The notes beneath the pieces were generated by a model that saw only the letters and a program-made list of their open reading frames with translations, had not been told where the DNA came from and searched no databases. This document shows, piece after piece, positions 10,677 through 20,787 of a stretch of DNA of 44,776 nucleotides (its first letter is position 1; every line of letters starts with the position of its first letter). This DNA is from Alicyclobacillus suci (GTDB lineage: Bacteria > Bacillota > Bacilli > Alicyclobacillales > Alicyclobacillaceae). A program made the position numbers and the translations under genes. The DNA lies in NCBI RefSeq assembly GCF_017329615.1, contig NZ_JAFMTW010000027.1, positions 1-44,776 of the forward strand, written 5' to 3'.

Positions 10677-11783
10677 TTGGAGTCAAAGCGTAAACAACGC
10701 AGATGGACGTTCGCACTCAGCGCCTTGGTAGTCGTCGCGCTGACGGGTTGCGGAATGTATCCGAAGAAGCCGGGAGATTGGCCGCACAATGTCTGGGGAA
10801 CCGTCCTCAAGGCCATTTCGGATGTCATTGATTTCTTGGCCCGGCACTTGGGAGATAGTTACGGACTTTCTATCTTGATTGTCACCATTATTGTCCGATT
10901 GATTATTCTTCCGTTGTTCATCAGGCAGATGCGCTATCAGAAGTACATGATGGAATTGCAGCCTGAGATGCAAAAAATTCGTTCGAAGTACAAAGGCGAC
11001 AACCAAAAAATACAGCAAGAAACCATGAAGTTGTACCAAGAGCGCGGCATTAACCCAGCGGCAGGTTGTTTCCCAATGGTCATCCAGCTGCCTGTGCTGT
11101 ATGCGCTTTATGGTGCCATCATGGGCAACTACGGTTTACACCATAGCGTGTTCCTCGGCATTTGGCAGCTTGGCGCCAAAGACCCATATTACGTGTTGCC
11201 AGTTATCGCGGCTTTGAGTACGTTCCTTTCCTCGTGGATCACGATGCGAAACCAACCTACTCAACAACGTGCCATTTTGTTCGTTATGCCAGTGTTCATC
11301 TTTATTATCGGAATGCGGTTGCCGGCTGGATTAGTTCTGTACTGGGTGTACACGAACTTGTTCACGGCACTTCAAACATATGTGTTTATGAATCGCAGGG
11401 CTGCAGCAACAGCGCCAGTTCCCGCTGCGGCTACCACGACGTCGCGTTCGCGCGGTGGGGGTAGCAAGTCGGGTGGCACATCGAATGCCGGTAAATCTGG
11501 TACTCGGACAAGTACAGCGAAAGGTACGGCGAAAGGCAAATCGTCCAATGCTGGTCGTGTAGAGAACAAGTCGTCTGGAAAATCAGGTTCTGCGAAGGCG
11601 AAATCTGGTTCTGGTAAATCTGCTACAAGTGGTTCAAAGTCAGGTGGCAAGCAGGGAAACCAGGGGACAAAAGCACCGATGACTTCAGATGATAGTGTGA
11701 AAAACAAGCCAAATGAGGCGAATAAAACGGCACCACCAGACACGACGAGCAATGCCCCAGTTGATCATCCGCGGGACGAATAG
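10677..11783 (+). CDS. yidC: Membrane protein insertase YidC/OxaA (SpoIIIJ type) with long low-complexity tail
   Basis: An insertase that helps fold and insert membrane proteins. The start TTG 10677 has AGGGGGA 6 bases upstream. The first residues form a lipoprotein signal with lipobox LTGC (Cys25), as in Gram-positive YidC. Membrane segments follow, with Arg74 in IIVRLIILPLF, the expected groove arginine. After the last span (about residue 240) there is an unusual ~126-residue tail of Ser, Gly, Lys, Thr and Ala (for example GGGSKSGGTSNAGKSGT), positively charged at first and ending in an acidic, Pro-containing stretch. Bacilli YidC tails are normally short and basic. The tail may contact ribosomes but could equally be neutral expansion. 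Confidence 0.95.
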   Translation: MESKRKQRRWTFALSALVVVALTGCGMYPKKPGDWPHNVWGTVLKAISDVIDFLARHLGDSYGLSILIVTIIVRLIILPLFIRQMRYQKYMMELQPEMQKIRSKYKGDNQKIQQETMKLYQERGINPAAGCFPMVIQLPVLYALYGAIMGNYGLHHSVFLGIWQLGAKDPYYVLPVIAALSTFLSSWITMRNQPTQQRAILFVMPVFIFIIGMRLPAGLVLYWVYTNLFTALQTYVFMNRRAAATAPVPAAATTTSRSRGGGSKSGGTSNAGKSGTRTSTAKGTAKGKSSNAGRVENKSSGKSGSAKAKSGSGKSATSGSKSGGKQGNQGTKAPMTSDDSVKNKPNEANKTAPPDTTSNAPVDHPRDE

Positions 11784-11813
11784 ACCTTTATCGCGACTGA
11801 AGGGGAAAGTCAG

Positions 11814-12464
11814 ATGAAGCGCTTAGTAGTAACGGGTCGAACGGTCGAAGAGGCAGTGACATCGGCGCTCGTGAAACTTGGGGTGCCGAGATCGCAGGCA
11901 CAGGTGCGTGTGATTTCCGAACCGGTGAAAGGATTGTTTGGATTCCTTGGTGGGAAGGATGCTCAAGTTGAGGTGAGTGTTCCACAGAGTCCACTCGAGA
12001 ACGCGCGTGACTTTGTCGAGACGGTCTTGCGCGAGATGGGTGTTTCGGCCAGGGTGACCATCGATGCGGATGAGGAGACGGACGCGGAGTACGTCGTGAA
12101 CATCGATGCTGACGCGGATGTTTTGCCATCGCTGATTGGACGGCATGGGTCAACGCTAGATTCCTTGCAGTATCTCGTCAATATTGTGGCGAATCGGGAG
12201 CACGAAGGGTTTGTGAAGTTTTCGGTCGATGCGGGGGCTTATCGCAAACGCCGACGTGATAGTTTGCGACGTGCAGCTGATCACGCTGTGGAACGGGTGA
12301 TTCGAACGGGACGAGCGGTTTCTATGGAGGCGATGTCGCCTGCGGATAGAAAATGGGTTCATACATATTTGCAGGCGCGTACCGATATTTCCTCGTTGAG
12401 TGAGGGGGAAGAACCGCATCGCAAAGTGAAAATTGTACCGAGGCGAAATGAGTATCGCGTGTAA
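11814..12464 (+). CDS. jag: RNA-binding protein Jag (KhpB/EloR)
   Basis: A KH-R3H RNA-binding protein that partners KhpA and affects cell elongation in other Firmicutes. The 216 residues show the Jag-N domain (MKRLVVTGRTVEEAV, then KGLFGFLG), a KH domain with the loop IGRHGSTLDSLQYLVN around residue 107, and an R3H domain near the C-terminus (ADRKWVHTYLQ). ATG 11814 has AAGGGGAAAG upstream. It is cotranscribed with yidC and followed by a hairpin terminator. Confidence 0.95.
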   Translation: MKRLVVTGRTVEEAVTSALVKLGVPRSQAQVRVISEPVKGLFGFLGGKDAQVEVSVPQSPLENARDFVETVLREMGVSARVTIDADEETDAEYVVNIDADADVLPSLIGRHGSTLDSLQYLVNIVANREHEGFVKFSVDAGAYRKRRRDSLRRAADHAVERVIRTGRAVSMEAMSPADRKWVHTYLQARTDISSLSEGEEPHRKVKIVPRRNEYRV

Positions 12465-12485
12465 GTGTTGTGATGGGATGATGAG

Positions 12486-12516
12486 CCCTTCTCTGTTGGA
12501 GGAGGGTATCTTTTTT
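12486..12516 (+). terminator. Terminator between jag and mnmE
   Basis: Arms CCCTTCTC and GAGGAGGG pair over 8 bases (one G-T) around the loop TGTTG, followed by TATC and six T. It ends the rnpA-yidD-yidC-jag group. Confidence 0.7.
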
Positions 12517-12536
12517 GTTCGGAGGAGGCGAAGCAA

Positions 12537-13919
12537 GTGAATCTGGAGACTATCGCGGCCATTGCCACTGCACTGGGCGAAGCCAGCATTGGTGTTGTTC
12601 GGGTGAGTGGAGAGCACGCCAAGGCGGTTGCTGAACGCATGGTGCGGACGCCGAAGGGGCGTAGTGTATCGTTTTCTGGACCACGTAAAATCCTCTATGG
12701 ACAAATTGTGCATCCGCGTACTGAGGTCGTGATAGATGAAGGGATTATCTTGTGGATGCCAGGACCTCACAGTTATACGGCGGAAGATGTCGTGGAGTTG
12801 CAGGTGCACGGCGGGATTCAACTGGTTCAGACAGTGTTGGAGGCTACGCTTGCAGCGGGGGCCAGATTGGCGGAGCCCGGAGAGTTTACGAAGCGCGCGT
12901 TCCTCAATGGCCGAATCGATTTGTCGCAGGCTGAGGCCGTGATGGATCTGATTCGTGCAAAGACGGATTTTGCGGGTCGCGTCGCGTTGCAGCAGGTTCA
13001 AGGGCGTTTCAGTGAAGAAGTTCGAAGCATTCGGCGCGCGCTCATCGAATTGCAAGCGCATGTCGAGGTGACGATTGATTATCCAGAACACGATGTCGAA
13101 GCGGTCGCTTGTGAGCAAGTGGTCGAGGTCGGAACTGCACTGATGCGGCGGATTGGGGCGCTTTTGGATGGGGCGAAACTCGGTCAAATTTTGCGCGATG
13201 GTGTTGCGACCGCGATTGTCGGGCGCCCCAATGTGGGGAAGTCGTCGTTGTTAAATGCGTTGTTGCGGCGAGATCGGGCGATTGTGACTGATATCCCAGG
13301 AACCACGCGGGATGTGCTTGAGGAGTACGTGAACGTGCGGGGCATTCCGCTCAAGCTTATCGACACAGCGGGTATTCGAGAGACCAGTGACGTAGTTGAA
13401 CGAATTGGGGTCGATAAGTCGCGGCAGTCCATCCGCGAAGCTGAATTGGTGCTAGTTGTCCTAGATGGCACGATGCCACCGACATCAGAAGACGTCGAGA
13501 TTTTGCAGAGTACGCGGGGCTTAAAGCGCGTCCTTGTGGTCAATAAAATGGATGCAGGTATCCATCCGGAATTGGCGGAGTTCGTGGATGGCGCAGAGGC
13601 CGCTGCGGTCGTGCATGTCTCTGCGCGAGAACAACAGCAGATTGAGCAGTTGGAGTTGGAAATTGCAAGGCTTGTGCAGGGAGAAATGTCGCTAGAGCGG
13701 GACACGACGTATATGACAAACGTTCGCCAGAAGAATTTGCTCGAAGTGGCAACAACAGATCTACAGATGGCTATAGACGCTGCGCAAGCAGGTGCTACAC
13801 TAGATTTGATTGCGGTTCATCTGCAATCCACATACGAAGAGTTGGGACTTGTAATCGGTGAAGAGACGGGAGAGGACTTGCTCGACGAGATTTTTTCCCG
13901 GTTTTGTCTCGGAAAATAA
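12537..13919 (+). CDS. mnmE: tRNA modification GTPase MnmE
   Basis: With MnmG it makes the cmnm5U modification at the wobble uridine of certain tRNAs. The 460 residues hold the formyl-THF-binding N-terminal domain, a G domain with GRPNVGKSS (about 228-236), DTAGI and NKMD, and the C-terminal FCLGK whose cysteine is essential in homologues. The start is GTG with GGAGGAGG 8 bases upstream. mnmG follows after 74 bases. Confidence 0.97.
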   Translation: MNLETIAAIATALGEASIGVVRVSGEHAKAVAERMVRTPKGRSVSFSGPRKILYGQIVHPRTEVVIDEGIILWMPGPHSYTAEDVVELQVHGGIQLVQTVLEATLAAGARLAEPGEFTKRAFLNGRIDLSQAEAVMDLIRAKTDFAGRVALQQVQGRFSEEVRSIRRALIELQAHVEVTIDYPEHDVEAVACEQVVEVGTALMRRIGALLDGAKLGQILRDGVATAIVGRPNVGKSSLLNALLRRDRAIVTDIPGTTRDVLEEYVNVRGIPLKLIDTAGIRETSDVVERIGVDKSRQSIREAELVLVVLDGTMPPTSEDVEILQSTRGLKRVLVVNKMDAGIHPELAEFVDGAEAAAVVHVSAREQQQIEQLELEIARLVQGEMSLERDTTYMTNVRQKNLLEVATTDLQMAIDAAQAGATLDLIAVHLQSTYEELGLVIGEETGEDLLDEIFSRFCLGK

Positions 13920-13993
13920 GCGTTTAAACATATCATAGTATCTCGTTTTAGCGGGACTTGGTTCGATTCCATCGAGATGGTGAGGTGACCATT

Positions 13994-15880
13994 GTGAATT
14001 TCTTTGCTGGCGAGTACGACGTCATTGTCATTGGTGCCGGCCATGCTGGTTGTGAAGCGGCGCTTGCGGCCGCGCGGATGGGTTGTAAGACGCTGTTGCT
14101 GACAATTAATTTGGATACAGTAGCGTATATGCCCTGTAACCCTTCGATTGGTGGCCCTGCGAAGGGCATTGTGGTGCGCGAAATCGACGCGTTGGGTGGG
14201 CAGATGGCGCGGAACACGGACGCCACTTACATCCAGATGCGCATGTTGAATACAGGCAAGGGGCCGGCTGTTCAGGCGTTGCGGGCGCAGGCGGATAAAG
14301 CGTATTACGCCCTGAACATGAAGTGGACGCTCGAAGCGGAGCCGAATTTGGATTTGAAGCAGGCGATGGTCGAACAACTGTTGACGGAGAACGGGCGTGT
14401 CAAAGGGGTTATCACGAAGAGTCACCAGGAGTTTCATGCGAAGGCAGTCGTATTGACGACAGGGACGTATTTGCGCGGTCGCATTTTTATCGGCGACGTC
14501 TCGTATGAAGGTGGACCCAATGGTCAGATGCCGGCGATTAAACTGTCCGACAGCCTGTTAGATCTCGGTTTTCAGTTGGTGCGGTTTAAGACGGGTACAC
14601 CGCCGCGAATTAATCGCAATACCATTAATTTTGACAAATTGATTGCGCAGCCTGGTGACCCAGTGCCACAGCATTTTTCGTTCGATCCCGACACGAAACC
14701 GCGCGACCAAGTTCCTTGTTGGCTGACTTCGACGACCGAGGAGGGACATTCGATTATTCTCGAAAACTTGGACCGTGCACCGATGTTCTCTGGTGAAATT
14801 AAGGGGACAGGGCCACGGTATTGTCCGTCGATTGAGGATAAGGTGGTGCGCTTTCGGGATCGGCCAAATCATCAGATTTTCCTCGAGCCAGAAGGCCCGA
14901 ATACGTCTGAGTGGTATGTTCAGGGGTTGTCGACGAGCCTTCCGGAAGACGTACAGTTGGCGCTCTTGCGGACGATTCCTGGGTTGGAGAACGCGGAAAT
15001 GCTGCGGCCAGGGTATGCCATTGAGTACGATGCAATCGTTCCGACGCAACTGTGGCCAAGTCTTGAGTCAAAGCGCGTTGAAGGGTTATTTACCGCAGGG
15101 CAAATCAATGGTACCTCAGGTTACGAGGAGGCGGCTGGTCAAGGAATTATGGCCGGTATCAACGCTGCCCGCAAGGTGCGGGGGGAAGAGCCTGTAGTTC
15201 TGTCGAGATCAGATGCGTATATCGCAGTGATGATTGATGATCTCGTCACAAAAGGAACGAATGAACCATATCGGCTGTTGACTTCCCGGGCTGAGTACCG
15301 GTTGTTGCTGCGGCACGACAATGCAGATCTGCGTCTGATGGAAATTGGTCACGAAATTGGCTTGCTTAACGAGAAAGCATATGATCGGATGATGAAGAAG
15401 CGCGCAGGCATTGAAGTGGAATTACAGCGCCTGCGTCGGACAAGGGTTAAGCCAGTGAGTGCCAATGAGAAGCTGGTGGCGTTTGGGTCAAAACCGGTGG
15501 AAGACGGCGTGACGCTGGAACAGCTGCTCCGCCGACCGGAATTGAGCTATGAACAGGTAAAGGCGTTAGATCCGACGGGTGGAGTCGAGTTAGATCCGGA
15601 AGTGGTCGAACAGGTCGAGATTCAGACTAAGTACGCGGGATACATTCAGAAGCAGGAGCAGGTGATTGACCGTCAGAAGCGGCTGGAGCATAAACTGATT
15701 CCGCCTGAGGTAGACTTTTACAGCATCGCGGGGCTTGCGACAGAGGCAAAGGAAAAACTGACGAAAATTCGCCCGAGGACGGTGGGCCAAGCGTCTCGTG
15801 TCGCTGGTGTGACTCCGTCTGATATCTCTATTTTGCTGGTCTATCTGGAAGCCTGGAGAGGAAAGGCTGCTAATGCTTGA
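13994..15880 (+). CDS. mnmG: tRNA uridine-5-carboxymethylaminomethyl modification enzyme MnmG (GidA)
   Basis: The FAD-dependent partner of MnmE. The Rossmann motif [10 protein letters not shown] appears at the N-terminus, then [11 protein letters not shown] and [19 protein letters not shown], and the second family signature [17 protein letters not shown] chose GTG 13994 because GAGGTGA lies 5-7 bases upstream and the resulting 628 residues equal the usual Bacilli length; the frame extends 36 bases further. Its last 8 bases overlap rsmG. Confidence 0.97.
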   Translation: MNFFAGEYDVIVIGAGHAGCEAALAAARMGCKTLLLTINLDTVAYMPCNPSIGGPAKGIVVREIDALGGQMARNTDATYIQMRMLNTGKGPAVQALRAQADKAYYALNMKWTLEAEPNLDLKQAMVEQLLTENGRVKGVITKSHQEFHAKAVVLTTGTYLRGRIFIGDVSYEGGPNGQMPAIKLSDSLLDLGFQLVRFKTGTPPRINRNTINFDKLIAQPGDPVPQHFSFDPDTKPRDQVPCWLTSTTEEGHSIILENLDRAPMFSGEIKGTGPRYCPSIEDKVVRFRDRPNHQIFLEPEGPNTSEWYVQGLSTSLPEDVQLALLRTIPGLENAEMLRPGYAIEYDAIVPTQLWPSLESKRVEGLFTAGQINGTSGYEEAAGQGIMAGINAARKVRGEEPVVLSRSDAYIAVMIDDLVTKGTNEPYRLLTSRAEYRLLLRHDNADLRLMEIGHEIGLLNEKAYDRMMKKRAGIEVELQRLRRTRVKPVSANEKLVAFGSKPVEDGVTLEQLLRRPELSYEQVKALDPTGGVELDPEVVEQVEIQTKYAGYIQKQEQVIDRQKRLEHKLIPPEVDFYSIAGLATEAKEKLTKIRPRTVGQASRVAGVTPSDISILLVYLEAWRGKAANA

Positions 15881-16577
15881 GATTTCGTGGCCGAGGCCAC
15901 TTTCTGCGAGACAACTGAATCAGTTGGACATGTTTATGAACTTGCTTGTCGACTGGAATGCACGTATGAATTTGACTGCCATTACGGATGAGGAACAGGT
16001 TTATGTAAAGCATTTTTACGATAGCCTCGCCGTGTTATTGACACCGCAGTGGCAAGTGATGACCAAGAAGGATTTGCGGGTGATAGATGTGGGAACCGGT
16101 GCAGGGTTTCCGGGTATCCCGCTTGCGATTGTTGAGCCGGAGATGTCGTTTGTGTTAAATGACGCCTTGCAGAAGCGGGTTGGCTTCTTACAGGCGGTTG
16201 TGGATGAATTGCAGTTGTCCAACGTGCAAGTGATTCACGCGCGTTCGGAAGATTTGGCGCGGGATGCGAAGTTTCGCAAGCAGTTTGATGTGGTCGTCTC
16301 GCGGGCGGTCGCGCGTCTGAATGTTTTATTGGAACTCATGTGTCCTTTTTTGGTTCAAAACGGTGTAGGATTCTCATATAAAGGTCCTAGTTTTGACGAA
16401 GAGAAAGCAGACGGCCTGCGTGCAGCTAAAAAATTGGGTGCTATCTTACAAGAAGAATTGACCTACACCTTGCCGCTAGAGATGGGAAAACGGACGATTG
16501 TTCCGTTTCGACAAACAACGCCTGTTCCGAATGCGTATCCGCGTAAGGCGGGGGTTCCACAGCGCAAGCCACTATAA
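15873..16577 (+). CDS. rsmG: 16S rRNA (guanine-N7) methyltransferase RsmG (GidB)
   Basis: Methylates G527 (E. coli numbering) of 16S rRNA using SAM; loss gives low-level streptomycin resistance in several bacteria. The 234 residues show NLTAITD, KHFYDSL, the SAM loop [20 protein letters not shown] and the C-terminal [14 protein letters not shown]. It overlaps mnmG by 8 bases, implying translational coupling. A 154-base gap with no gene separates it from noc. Confidence 0.97.
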   Translation: MLEISWPRPLSARQLNQLDMFMNLLVDWNARMNLTAITDEEQVYVKHFYDSLAVLLTPQWQVMTKKDLRVIDVGTGAGFPGIPLAIVEPEMSFVLNDALQKRVGFLQAVVDELQLSNVQVIHARSEDLARDAKFRKQFDVVVSRAVARLNVLLELMCPFLVQNGVGFSYKGPSFDEEKADGLRAAKKLGAILQEELTYTLPLEMGKRTIVPFRQTTPVPNAYPRKAGVPQRKPL

Positions 16578-16731
16578 CGTACAGCCCAGTGTCGGACGTT
16601 GTCGATGCGCATGGTATCTTGTAAATTTTTGATAATGTTTGTCGACCTGAAGGATTATTAGGCTTTGGTGGTGAAAACCAGAGAACAGTGTCGAGATATC
16701 GCTTTGTTCTGTGGAGAATTGAGGGGTAAGA

Positions 16732-17592
16732 ATGAAAGAAGCGTGGGGACGGTTTATTAATCTTCGCGACTCGGGGAACACAAATGCGCAAGTGGTCCAA
16801 CTCCCTGTAGGTGACATAGTATCGAACCCATATCAACCACGAACGATTTTTAATCAAGAGGCCATCGAGGAGCTCGCAAAGACCATTCATACCCATGGCG
16901 TCATTCAACCGATTGTCGTGCGCAAGAAAGACAATCAATACGAGTTGATAGCCGGCGAGCGTCGTCTGCGTGCAGTTCGGCATCTGGGGTGGACAACCAT
17001 TCCCGCTATCGTTCGGGAGATGAACGACGCGCAGACTGCGTCTGCGGCGCTCATTGAGAATCTCCAGCGCGAAGGTCTTACGCCCATTGAGGAAGCTGTT
17101 GCTTACCAGCAGTTATTGGAGTTACACGGTTTGACTCAAGAAAGTCTTGCGCAACGTTTGGGCAAAGGGCAATCGACGATTGCGAACAAGTTGCGCCTAT
17201 TGAATCTACCAGAAGCAGTACAAACGGCCTTATTGACGAAATCAATTACTGAGCGCCATGCCCGTGCCCTGCTTGCGATTCCTACTGAAGAAGTACAGAT
17301 TGAGCTGCTCCAGGAGTGCATTGACAAAGGTTGGAACGTGAAGCAAATGGAAGAGCGCGTGAAGGCGAAACTCGCTGGATTCCAACAGGAAGGCCAGAAG
17401 CGCGGTCGACCGCGGCGCAGAGGCCTGTCTAAGGATGTTCGATTGGCCGTCAACACCATTCGCCAGTCGCTTGAAATGATTGAAAGCACCGGACTTACAG
17501 TGAACTATGAAGAAGCGGATGAGGAAGAATACTATCAATTTACCATCCGTGTTCCAAAACAGAAAATCGCTCCGGCCCCGCAAGCGGAGTGA
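16732..17592 (+). CDS. noc: Nucleoid occlusion protein Noc
   Basis: A ParB-family DNA-binding CTPase that keeps the division septum off the nucleoid. The N-terminus [13 protein letters not shown] looks like the amphipathic membrane-targeting helix of Noc rather than the basic start of ParB. Next come NPYQPR, the CTP-binding [21 protein letters not shown] and the helix-turn-helix [19 protein letters not shown]. Length 286 is typical. It precedes soj-spo0J, from which it is separated by a terminator. I saw no perfect Noc-binding palindrome in the window. Confidence 0.93.
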   Translation: MKEAWGRFINLRDSGNTNAQVVQLPVGDIVSNPYQPRTIFNQEAIEELAKTIHTHGVIQPIVVRKKDNQYELIAGERRLRAVRHLGWTTIPAIVREMNDAQTASAALIENLQREGLTPIEEAVAYQQLLELHGLTQESLAQRLGKGQSTIANKLRLLNLPEAVQTALLTKSITERHARALLAIPTEEVQIELLQECIDKGWNVKQMEERVKAKLAGFQQEGQKRGRPRRRGLSKDVRLAVNTIRQSLEMIESTGLTVNYEEADEEEYYQFTIRVPKQKIAPAPQAE

Positions 17593-17602
17593 GCCCATGC
17601 GG

Positions 17603-17636
17603 CAGCGGCCTTGATTGGGTCGCTGTTTTGTTTTTC
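17603..17636 (+). terminator. Terminator after noc
   Basis: CAGCGGCC pairs with GGTCGCTG (one G-T) around a short loop, followed by TTTTGTTTTT. It separates noc from the soj-spo0J transcript. Confidence 0.7.
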
Positions 17637-17770
17637 CCACCCGCAGTTAACGCAAAGTCAAATAGGCGTCGAATACCGATACATTTTTTTCGCCACATCT
17701 AAGCTGTTTTGCAGTAGAATGTGAAATAGTCACTTCGGACGTATGTTTCATGAATGAAGGAGGACTGTTT

Positions 17771-18538
17771 GTGTCCAACGCCCGAGTTATCGCTATTGCA
17801 AATCAAAAAGGTGGCGTCGGTAAAACAACCACAGCGGTCAACCTCGGCGCGTGTTTAGCGACTTTAAACAAGCGTGTATTGCTGATTGACATTGACCCAC
17901 AAGGCAATACCACTTCAGGGGTAGGCATTAACAAAGCCGATGTTAAGTATTGTGTGTATGATGTGATTATTAACGACGTCTCGATGTCTGAGGCGGTCAT
18001 GCCTTCCGGATTGGAGAACCTTTCTCTTTTGCCGGCCACCATTCAGTTGGCGGGCGCCGAGATAGAATTGGTTCCTACGATATTGCGAGAAGTCCGCCTT
18101 CGTCGAGCAGTGCAGACGATGCGCTCCCAATATGATTACATCGTCATTGATTGTCCGCCTTCCCTCGGGCTGTTGACCGTCAACGCGTTGACAGCAGCTG
18201 ATTCGGTTTTGATTCCCATTCAGTGCGAGTATTACGCGTTGGAAGGGTTAAGCCAACTGCTAAACACCATTCGCCTGGTTCAAAAACACCTGAATACGTC
18301 GCTTGAAGTTGAAGGTGTTGTTTTAACGATGTTAGACGCTCGAACCAACTTAGGTTTACAAGTCATTGAGGACGTCAAAAAATTCTTTGGTGAAAAAGTG
18401 TATCGCACGATTATTCCGCGTAACGTTCGACTCAGTGAGGCGCCTAGTCACGGCCGCCCAATCATTCATTATGACCCGAGGTCAAGAGGCGCTGAATCTT
18501 ATATGGAATTAGCCAAGGAAGTGATTGGAATTGAGTAA
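17771..18538 (+). CDS. soj: Chromosome partitioning ATPase Soj (ParA)
   Basis: A ParA-type ATPase that works with Spo0J in origin segregation and regulates DnaA. The deviant Walker A KGGVGKTT lies about 10 residues from the start, with LLIDIDPQGNTTSG and VIDCPPSLGLLTVNAL after it. The 255-residue form lacks an N-terminal helix-turn-helix, as in other chromosomal Soj proteins. GTG 17771 has AAGGAGGA 7 bases upstream. It overlaps spo0J by 8 bases. Confidence 0.96.
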   Translation: MSNARVIAIANQKGGVGKTTTAVNLGACLATLNKRVLLIDIDPQGNTTSGVGINKADVKYCVYDVIINDVSMSEAVMPSGLENLSLLPATIQLAGAEIELVPTILREVRLRRAVQTMRSQYDYIVIDCPPSLGLLTVNALTAADSVLIPIQCEYYALEGLSQLLNTIRLVQKHLNTSLEVEGVVLTMLDARTNLGLQVIEDVKKFFGEKVYRTIIPRNVRLSEAPSHGRPIIHYDPRSRGAESYMELAKEVIGIE

Positions 18539-19391
18539 ACGTGGTCTTGGAAGAGGGCTCGATGCACTGATTCCACAATTGAACGTTTCCGATCATGATC
18601 ACGTCGTTTCTGTTGACGTTCGGGATCTACGGCCGAATCCATACCAACCTCGTCGGGAGTTTAACGAGGAGAAACTTCAAGAGTTGTCGCAATCCATTCT
18701 GGAGCATGGCATTATTCAGCCGTTGATTGTGCGAAAGAGTGAAGTGCGTGGATTCGACATTGTTGCTGGTGAACGGCGCTTTCGAGCCGCGAAGTTGGCT
18801 GGATTGCAAGTCGTTCCAGCGGTGGTTCGGGAACTCAGTGACATTTTATTGATGGAAATCGCCTTGATTGAGAACTTGCAGCGGGAAGATCTCAATCCAA
18901 TAGAAATTGCCGATGCTTATGCAAATTTAATTGAAAAATGTCAGTTGACGCAGGAAGAACTCGCACATCGGGTTGGTCAAAGTCGAAGTCATATCGCGAA
19001 TATGCTGCGATTGTTGAATTTGCCTGTCCAAATTCGCGAGATGGTCTCTCGTGGCACACTGAGCATGGGTCATGCAAGGGCACTCTTGTCTGTCGAGGAC
19101 GAGGCGCGTCAAATCTCGTTGGCGAATCAAGCCGTCGAAGAGGATTGGAGTGTACGTAAACTAGAAACTGTGATTTACGAGCCCAAGAAAAAACTTGTTT
19201 CACGTGAAACACAGAAGGAAAAGAAAGTCTTGCCCTTGGCATATCGCAGATATGAGGAACAGGTTCAACAGTTCCTGGGGACTGCGGTCCGTATCCAGCA
19301 TGGTAAGAAACGCGGTAAAATCGAGATTGAATACTTCTCAGAGGACGACCTTGAACGCATTATGAATCTAATGTTGTCCAGCATTCAGTAG
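18531..19391 (+). CDS. spo0J: Chromosome partitioning protein Spo0J (ParB)
   Basis: A CTP-dependent clamp that loads at parS, spreads, recruits SMC and stimulates Soj. The family start SKRGLGRGLDALIP, then NPYQPRREF, GERRFRAAKL, ENLQREDLNPIE and the helix-turn-helix LAHRVGQSRSHIANMLRLL are clear. TTG 18531 gives the canonical N-terminus with AAGGAAGTGA upstream; TTG 18525 is the alternative. A perfect parS is embedded in its own coding sequence, as in Bacillus subtilis. Confidence 0.97.
   Translation: MSKRGLGRGLDALIPQLNVSDHDHVVSVDVRDLRPNPYQPRREFNEEKLQELSQSILEHGIIQPLIVRKSEVRGFDIVAGERRFRAAKLAGLQVVPAVVRELSDILLMEIALIENLQREDLNPIEIADAYANLIEKCQLTQEELAHRVGQSRSHIANMLRLLNLPVQIREMVSRGTLSMGHARALLSVEDEARQISLANQAVEEDWSVRKLETVIYEPKKKLVSRETQKEKKVLPLAYRRYEEQVQQFLGTAVRIQHGKKRGKIEIEYFSEDDLERIMNLMLSSIQ
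19196..19211. other. parS site within spo0J
   Basis: TGTTTCACGTGAAACA is a perfect 16-base match to the parS consensus, the loading site for Spo0J. It lies about 10 kb from oriC. Confidence 0.95.
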
Positions 19392-19403
19392 GCGGGTGTA
19401 GGC

Positions 19404-20123
19404 ATGTTTCTCCTGGGTACGATTGTGGATGCGCTGGCCATCCTCGTGGGATCCGCGATTGGTCTCGCGCTGCCGCGCATCCCTGATCGGATGAGAGATA
19501 CGGTCATGCAGGGGCTCGCTCTTTGTGTTCTGTTGATTGGAATGAGTATGGCGCTTGGTGATACAGGTGACATTCTCATCATTATCGTCAGTGTGGTTTT
19601 GGGTGCGGTTCTTGGCGAATGGATGAACATTGATGAGGCGCTTATCCGCTTTGGCCATGGCCTAGAAGGTTTTTTTCAGCGCGTCTATAAAGGTCCGATT
19701 GCGGAGGGGTTTGTCTCTGGCACCTTATTGTTCTGTATTGGGTCGATGGCGATTGTAGGTGCGATACAGGATGGCCTGAGTGGCAATCATAAAACACTAT
19801 TCGCAAAGTCCGTGCTCGACATGTTTACAGCAATTGTGTTCTCGACCACATTGGGTTTTGGTGTCGGCTTGGCCGCTGTCCCTGTGTTTCTGTATCAAGG
19901 TGCGATTGCACTGATTTCACATTGGGCTGGAAGCGTATTGAACGCCCCAGATATCATCGCGTGCATCACGGGTACCGGTGGTGTATTAATTATCGGAATG
20001 GCATTGAATATGTACGGCATCAAGCGATTTGCAGTGGCAAATCTGTTACCTGCCATCGCGATTGCGCCAATTCTAAAGAGCACTTGGCCGCACATTCTCC
20101 ACATCGTTCATGTCGTTTCATGA
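19404..20123 (+). CDS. DUF554 family membrane protein
   Basis: A 239-residue integral membrane protein with about seven hydrophobic segments, starting MFLLGTIVDALAILVGSAIG. The pattern VLGAVLGEWMNID, GTLLFCIGSMAIVGAIQDGL and the terminal IGMALNMYGIK fit the DUF554 (YdfK/YqgA-like) family, of unknown or poorly defined transport function. It follows spo0J by 12 bases, so it may be read from the soj-spo0J transcript, although its ribosome binding site is weak. Confidence 0.88.
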   Translation: MFLLGTIVDALAILVGSAIGLALPRIPDRMRDTVMQGLALCVLLIGMSMALGDTGDILIIIVSVVLGAVLGEWMNIDEALIRFGHGLEGFFQRVYKGPIAEGFVSGTLLFCIGSMAIVGAIQDGLSGNHKTLFAKSVLDMFTAIVFSTTLGFGVGLAAVPVFLYQGAIALISHWAGSVLNAPDIIACITGTGGVLIIGMALNMYGIKRFAVANLLPAIAIAPILKSTWPHILHIVHVVS

Positions 20124-20218
20124 AGACTTCTCAACAAGTAATATTTGGGTGATGTGATGGATGAGTTTCACGTTATACTAGGTACAGGCATTGTCGCAGG
20201 AAGGGACGAAGTGACTCA

Positions 20219-20743
20219 ATGTTTTGGTCGTTGTTACAGCCTTATTTACCGTACATAACTGTGGGCGCAGGCGTCCTATCCATTATTTGTCTCATTATTG
20301 CCATTGTCGCTTTGGCTTCCAGTCGGCGCATGAAACGTCGACTGTCGCAGTGGAAGGACATTGCCTCAACTTCTGACCTGGAAGATGTGTTTCTCAGCAC
20401 AAAGCAAGCTGTGAAATCCATTCAGGAACAGATGTCGGATGTCGAAATGGCACTCGCGCAAATGCATGAGGCGTTGCAACGCAAAGTGTCGACACCAGTT
20501 ATGCAACGCTACAACGCGTTTGCGGAAGTGGGCAGTGATTTAAGTTACTCGGTCGCATTTTTAGATGATGTGGGAGACGGCGTGGTGCTTACGTCGATTT
20601 ACGGCCGGGACGATTCGGTGACTTACGGCAAGCCGGTCGTTCATGGCGATTCTGAGTACCTACTGACGGCAGAAGAACAAAAAGTCATAGAGTCCGTCAT
20701 GCAGCATGAAGCGTCGGATAAGGTTAAGGTGAAGAGTTTGTAA
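20219..20743 (+). CDS. DUF4446 family protein
   Basis: A 174-residue protein with one N-terminal membrane span (about residues 10-35, TVGAGVLSIICLIIAIVALA), a basic stop (SSRRMKRR), a coiled-coil-like stretch (about 50-95) and a C-terminal domain with RYNAFAEVGSDLSYSVAFLD and DGVVLTSIYGRDDS, the DUF4446 signature. Function is unknown. The family is common beside spo0J and yyaC in spore formers. It ends at a strong terminator. Confidence 0.88.
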   Translation: MFWSLLQPYLPYITVGAGVLSIICLIIAIVALASSRRMKRRLSQWKDIASTSDLEDVFLSTKQAVKSIQEQMSDVEMALAQMHEALQRKVSTPVMQRYNAFAEVGSDLSYSVAFLDDVGDGVVLTSIYGRDDSVTYGKPVVHGDSEYLLTAEEQKVIESVMQHEASDKVKVKSL

Positions 20744-20768
20744 GCGGAGACGCATGTCTCCGCTTTTT
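20742..20768. terminator. Terminator between the DUF4446 gene and yyaC
   Basis: The perfect 9-base stem AGCGGAGAC-GCAT-GTCTCCGCT is followed by five T on the plus strand. It lies between convergent genes; the flanks make it strong only in the plus direction. Confidence 0.85.
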
Positions 20769-20787
20769 GCATGAATCGCGATTCTGG

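Noticed and set aside
12156..13187. A 343-codon open frame opposite jag and mnmE
   Set aside because: Antisense to two certain genes and crossing their terminator; no family resemblance.
15280..15300. TTCCCGGG core as a Noc-binding site
   Set aside because: Flanks do not match the Noc palindrome; it is inside mnmG and explained by codon use.
20164..20179. A TTTCACGT stretch resembling half a parS
   Set aside because: Only one half-site is conserved (about 12 of 16), at a level expected by chance.
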